This document shows, in pieces, positions 39,987 to 43,279 of a stretch of DNA of 43,279 nt. Position 1 is the first letter of the stretch, and every line of letters starts with the position of its first letter. The position numbers and the translations under genes are program-made. Origin of the DNA: Deltaproteobacteria bacterium (GTDB taxonomy: Bacteria > Myxococcota_A > UBA9160 > JAFDDA01); contig JAFDDA010000017.1 in assembly GCA_019311105.1 (NCBI GenBank), positions 1-43,279 of the forward strand, given 5' to 3'. Under the pieces are notes generated by a model. The model saw nothing but the letters and a program-made list of their open reading frames with translations. It made no database searches and was not told the origin of the DNA.

Positions 39987-42900
39987 ATGTGCCCTTCCCC
40001 GGCCTCCGAAGACTTCGTCGAGCTGCGCTGCCGCAGTGCCTTCTCCTTTCTCGAGGGCGCTTCGAACCCCGAGGATCTCGCCGAGCGCGCCGCCGAACTC
40101 GGCCATCGCGCCCTAGCCCTCGCCGACCGCGACGGCGTCTACGGCATCCCGCGCTTCCACGCCGCGGCCGTGGCCGTTGGCGTGCGACCGTTGGTCGGCG
40201 CTTCGCTCACCATTGGCTCGTCACGCCTGAACTTCCTGGTCGAGACGCGCCGCGGTTGGCGGAACCTGTGTCGCCTCCTCACACACGCCCAGGCCGGCCG
40301 GCCCAAGGGCGAGGCCCTCGCCAGTTGGGACGACCTCGAAGAACACGCGCCGGGCCTCTGCGTCTTGCTCGATGGCGATGCGGGTCTCGACGAGGCGACG
40401 CTCGACCGTGCGCTCGGCCTGTTCGGACGCGAACGCACCCACGTCGCGATCACCCGTTCGCTCGAACGCCATGCCGCCCGGGCCGAAACACGCGCCGCAG
40501 CCCTGGCCGAGGCGCGCCGCATCGCGGTCGTGGCCACGGGCGATGTCCGCCACGCCGCGCCCTCCGACCGGCGCCTGCTCGATGCCCTCACCTGCCTGCG
40601 CCACAAGACGACCCTCGACCGCGCCGGCCGCCGGCTCGTCGCCAATGGCGAGCGCCACCTGAAGACACCCGCCGCCATGGCGCGTCGCTTCGCCGACCGG
40701 CCCGGCTGGCTGCGCGCCACGCGGGCGGTGGCCGAACGCTGCGAGTTCACCCTCGCGAACCTCGGCTACCGCTTCCCCACCTTTCCCGTGCCCACGGGCG
40801 AGACCCAGGCAAGCTTCCTGCGCACCCTCACCCTCGCCGGCGCCGCGCAGCGCTACGGCACGCCGCTACCCGCCCGCGCGCGGCGCCAGATCGAGCACGA
40901 GCTCGCGCTGATCGCGAAGCTCGAACTCGACGGCTACTTCCTGATCGTCTGGGACATCGTCCGCTTCGCCCGCGAAGCGGGCATCCTCGCCCAGGGGCGT
41001 GGCTCCGCGGCCAACAGCGCCGTCTGCTACGCCCTCGGCATCACCGCCGTCGATGCCATCGGCATGGAGCTGCTCTTCGAGCGCTTCCTCTCCGAAGAGC
41101 GCGACGAGTGGCCCGACATCGACATCGACCTCCCCTCGGGCCCCCAGCGCGAGAGCGCCATCCAATACGTCTACGCCAAGTACGGCCCCCACGGTGCCGC
41201 CATGACCGCCAACGTCATCACCTACCGCGTGAAGTCCGCCATGCGCGAGATGGGGAAGGTGCTCGGCCACGACGAGAGCACGGTCGATCGCGTGACCAAA
41301 CTCGTGTCGAGCTGGGAACGCGACGAGGAGAAAGCCGAGACCATCGGCGACGTCCTGCTCGCCAATGGCATCGACCCCGAGGCGCCGCGCGTGCGCGCTT
41401 GGCTCGGCCTCGCGGGCGCCATCCGCGGGTTGCCCCGCCACCTGGGGCAACACTCCGGCGGCCTGGTGATCGCCGCCGGGCGGCTCGACGAAGTCGTGCC
41501 CCTCGAGCCCGCGAGCATGCCGAACCGCACCGTCGTGCAGTGGGACAAGGAGGATTGCGCCGACCTCGGCATCATCAAGATCGACCTGCTCGGCCTCGGC
41601 ATGCTGGACGCGCTCGAGAAGACGATCCCGCTCGTCCGCTCCCACGAAGGCATCGAGGTCGACCTCGCGAAGCTCCCCCCCGACGACCCGAAGACCTACG
41701 CCATGATCCAACGCGCCGATACGGTCGGGGTGTTCCAGATCGAAAGCCGCGCCCAGATGGCAACGCTGCCGCGCATGAAACCCGAGCGCTTCTACGACCT
41801 CGTCGTCGAGATCGCGATCATCCGGCCCGGGCCGATCGTCGGCCAGATGGTGCACCCCTACCTCGAGCGGCGTGCCGGGCGCGAGGCCGTCGAGTACGCC
41901 GACCCGTGCCTCGAGCCGATCTTGAAACGCACCCTCGGCATCCCGATCTTCCAGGAGCAGCTGCTGCGGATCGCCATGAGCGCGGCCGGCTTCTCGGGCG
42001 GCGAGGCCGAAGAGCTGCGCCGCGCCATGGGCTTCAAACGTTCCGTCGAGCGCATGGCAAAGATCGAGTCGCGCCTGCGCAGCGGCATGGCCGAGCGCGG
42101 CATCGACGTGCCGACCCAGGATCTGATCGTGAAGCAGATCGGCTCCTTCGCCCAGTACGGCTTCCCGGAGTCGCACTCGGCGTCCTTCGCGTTGATCGCC
42201 TACGCCTCGGCCTACCTGAAGGCGCACCACCCCGCGGCGTTCCTGGTGGGTTTGCTCGAAGCCCAGCCCATGGGCTTCTACTCCGCCGCAACGTTGGTGA
42301 AAGACACACAGCGTCACGGCGTCGAGGTGCGGCCCGTGGACGTCGCGGCTTCGCGTTGGTCGGCGAGCCTCGAGCCCGGCGAGCCGGGTGCAGGGCCGGC
42401 CGTGCGCCTCGGCCTGCGCAGCGTCTCGGGCTTGCGCAAGGATGCGGGCCTGGCCCTCGTCGCCGAACGCGACCGTGCGCCCTTCATGGGCACGGCCGAC
42501 CTCACGCGGCGGGTCGCCCTCCGTGCCGACGAGCTCGAGACGTTGGCGGAACTCGGCGCACTCTCGGGCATCGACCCCGACGCGCGCACGCGTCGCTCGG
42601 CGCTCTGGCAGATCGCCGCCCTCGAACGCGACCCGACGTCGCTGTTCGCCGGCGTCGCGCCGCGCCCGAGCCCCTCTCCCTTGGCAGAGATGACGCCCTT
42701 CGAAGAAACCGCCGCCGACTATCGAGGGAGCGGCCTCACCACCGGGCCCCACATCATGCGACACCTGCGCGAAGGCCTGCGTGCGCGGGGCGTGCTCTCG
42801 GCCGCGGAACTCGCCCGCGTGCCGAACGGCCGGCTCGTGCGTACCGCGGGCCACGTGATCGTCCGCCAGCGCCCGGGCTCGGCCAAGGGCTTCTGCTTCC

Positions 42901-43115
42901 TCACCCTCGAGGACGAGACGGGCATCTCGAACGCGATCCTCACGCCAAAGTGGTTCCGCCGCTTCCGCACTCCGCTGAACTCCGCATCGGTCGTGGAGAT
43001 CGCGGGCCCGTTGCAGAACGTCGACGGCGTGATCCACCTTCGCGTGCGGGAACTCGTGCCCCTCGCGGGGCGAGGGTCGCTACCGAGCCCAGGTGAGACC
43101 GGACGCGCGCCGTGA
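39987..43115 (+). CDS. dnaE2: DnaE2, error-prone C-family DNA polymerase III alpha subunit
   Basis: A 1042-residue translesion polymerase, shorter than replicative DnaE (about 1160), starting MCPSPASEDFVELRC at ATG 39987. The N-terminal PHP domain begins FVELRCRSAFSFLEGASNPEDLAERA. The polymerase palm carries EWPDIDIDLPSGPQRE with catalytic aspartates at 377 and 379 (381 follows). The KxxxMREMGKVLG and GSFAQYGFPESHSASFALIAYASAYLKAHHPAAF regions and the C-terminal OB domain (HVIVRQRPGSAKGFCFLTLEDETG) are intact. It lacks a tau-binding tail, as usual for DnaE2. It works with ImuA and ImuB, encoded 13 kb upstream on the same strand. Upstream is the shared direct-repeat operator. Its 3' end overlaps a reverse-strand transketolase frame. 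Confidence 0.96.
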   Translation: MCPSPASEDFVELRCRSAFSFLEGASNPEDLAERAAELGHRALALADRDGVYGIPRFHAAAVAVGVRPLVGASLTIGSSRLNFLVETRRGWRNLCRLLTHAQAGRPKGEALASWDDLEEHAPGLCVLLDGDAGLDEATLDRALGLFGRERTHVAITRSLERHAARAETRAAALAEARRIAVVATGDVRHAAPSDRRLLDALTCLRHKTTLDRAGRRLVANGERHLKTPAAMARRFADRPGWLRATRAVAERCEFTLANLGYRFPTFPVPTGETQASFLRTLTLAGAAQRYGTPLPARARRQIEHELALIAKLELDGYFLIVWDIVRFAREAGILAQGRGSAANSAVCYALGITAVDAIGMELLFERFLSEERDEWPDIDIDLPSGPQRESAIQYVYAKYGPHGAAMTANVITYRVKSAMREMGKVLGHDESTVDRVTKLVSSWERDEEKAETIGDVLLANGIDPEAPRVRAWLGLAGAIRGLPRHLGQHSGGLVIAAGRLDEVVPLEPASMPNRTVVQWDKEDCADLGIIKIDLLGLGMLDALEKTIPLVRSHEGIEVDLAKLPPDDPKTYAMIQRADTVGVFQIESRAQMATLPRMKPERFYDLVVEIAIIRPGPIVGQMVHPYLERRAGREAVEYADPCLEPILKRTLGIPIFQEQLLRIAMSAAGFSGGEAEELRRAMGFKRSVERMAKIESRLRSGMAERGIDVPTQDLIVKQIGSFAQYGFPESHSASFALIAYASAYLKAHHPAAFLVGLLEAQPMGFYSAATLVKDTQRHGVEVRPVDVAASRWSASLEPGEPGAGPAVRLGLRSVSGLRKDAGLALVAERDRAPFMGTADLTRRVALRADELETLAELGALSGIDPDARTRRSALWQIAALERDPTSLFAGVAPRPSPSPLAEMTPFEETAADYRGSGLTTGPHIMRHLREGLRARGVLSAAELARVPNGRLVRTAGHVIVRQRPGSAKGFCFLTLEDETGISNAILTPKWFRRFRTPLNSASVVEIAGPLQNVDGVIHLRVRELVPLAGRGSLPSPGETGRAP

Positions 43116-43279
43116 GCTTCTCCGGCGTGAAGCCGAAGTGGCCGGCCAAATCGTTGGGATGAGCCGAGGCACCGAAGGTGTCGACGCCGTAGACGAGACC
43201 GCGCGTACCGACGAGCGATGCGAAGCTCCACCCTCGGCCCGCCTCTACCGCCACCACCGGCGGGCCCTCGGACGGCACG
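42940..43279 (-). CDS. Transketolase, C-terminal part (continues beyond the window), with an aberrant C-terminal extension
   Basis: The visible frame begins inside the protein at the right edge and reads VPSEGPPVVAVEAGRGWSFASL, then GLVYGVDTFGASAHPNDLAG and HFGFTPEKLTARVRSHLGS. This is the closing part of a thiamine-diphosphate transketolase (the VxVEAG...GW...GASA...FGFT pattern). Family homology ends at about base 43085, but the frame has no stop there and runs on for some 45 arginine/serine-rich residues to 42940, antisense to dnaE2. A TAG sits at 43080-43082 in another frame right after HLGS, so one extra base in the GG before it would explain the read-through. Either a recent natural frameshift or an assembly error is possible. 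The first part of the gene is not visible. Confidence 0.8.
   Translation of the reverse strand, partial: VPSEGPPVVAVEAGRGWSFASLVGTRGLVYGVDTFGASAHPNDLAGHFGFTPEKLTARVRSHLGSVATLAPRGARVPAREGGSRRRRSATGPRSPRPMRSSAECGSGGTTLA

Overview
The window is about 43 kb of very GC-rich (roughly 70%) Gram-negative chromosome, almost fully coding. Evidence for a Gram-negative envelope is two RND efflux systems, two predicted lipoproteins and an autotransporter with a C-terminal phenylalanine. The mix of an F420-type (LLM-class) oxidoreductase, a fused NAGS-like protein, ThrH, a HupE/PPIase pair and the ImuA-ImuB-DnaE2 mutasome fits an uncultured deltaproteobacterium-like lineage (Myxococcota/Binatota neighbourhood). 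That placement is inference. I see no rRNA, tRNA, CRISPR array, prophage or insertion-sequence transposase.

Layout. 1-3.7 kb: 3' part of an LLM-class flavin oxidoreductase, a short NAGS-like kinase/GNAT fusion, and a divergent SLC13 anion transporter with two RCK_C domains. 3.7-8.9 kb: a tightly overlapped TetR-adaptor-RND operon with a perfect palindromic operator at its promoter. 8.9-10.8 kb: a ~500-base non-coding leader and a sigma-70 gene ending in two tandem hairpins. 10.8-16 kb: a second adaptor-RND pair followed by uppP. 16-17.2 kb: thrH, preceded by a 34-bp tandem repeat that copies its own start site, and a small lipoprotein cytochrome c. 17.2-21.6 kb: an operon Gfo/Idh oxidoreductase - parvulin-like PPIase - HupE/UreJ - phytanoyl-CoA dioxygenase. 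21.6-25.3 kb: a 2Fe-2S ferredoxin, then a PfkB kinase - cation antiporter - LhgO-like oxidase operon. 25.4-27 kb: metF-purN and a 90-bp REPIN-like inverted repeat. 27-43 kb: three error-prone-polymerase loci (imuA-imuB, dinB, dnaE2) interspersed with a phospholipid-type methyltransferase, an autotransporter, an M3 oligopeptidase, a GH31 protein lacking its nucleophile and a flavin amine oxidase. The window ends in the C-terminus of a reverse-strand transketolase.

How the genes work together. ImuA, ImuB (all catalytic acidic residues lost, clamp motif kept) and DnaE2 form the known SOS mutagenesis complex, here split across 13 kb. The promoters of imuA and dnaE2 share an 18-bp element (16/18 identical) built on two TTCGC half-sites 11 bp apart as a direct repeat. 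I read it as the binding site of a LexA-type repressor with direct-repeat geometry. This is the strongest candidate for something undescribed here.

Two genome-wide habits also show. Many first genes have a TANNNT hexamer only 6-8 nt before the start codon and no Shine-Dalgarno sequence, which indicates leaderless mRNAs. In addition, short tandem duplications of 24, 32 and 34 bp sit exactly at or just before gene starts, turning older start sites into tiny upstream ORFs.
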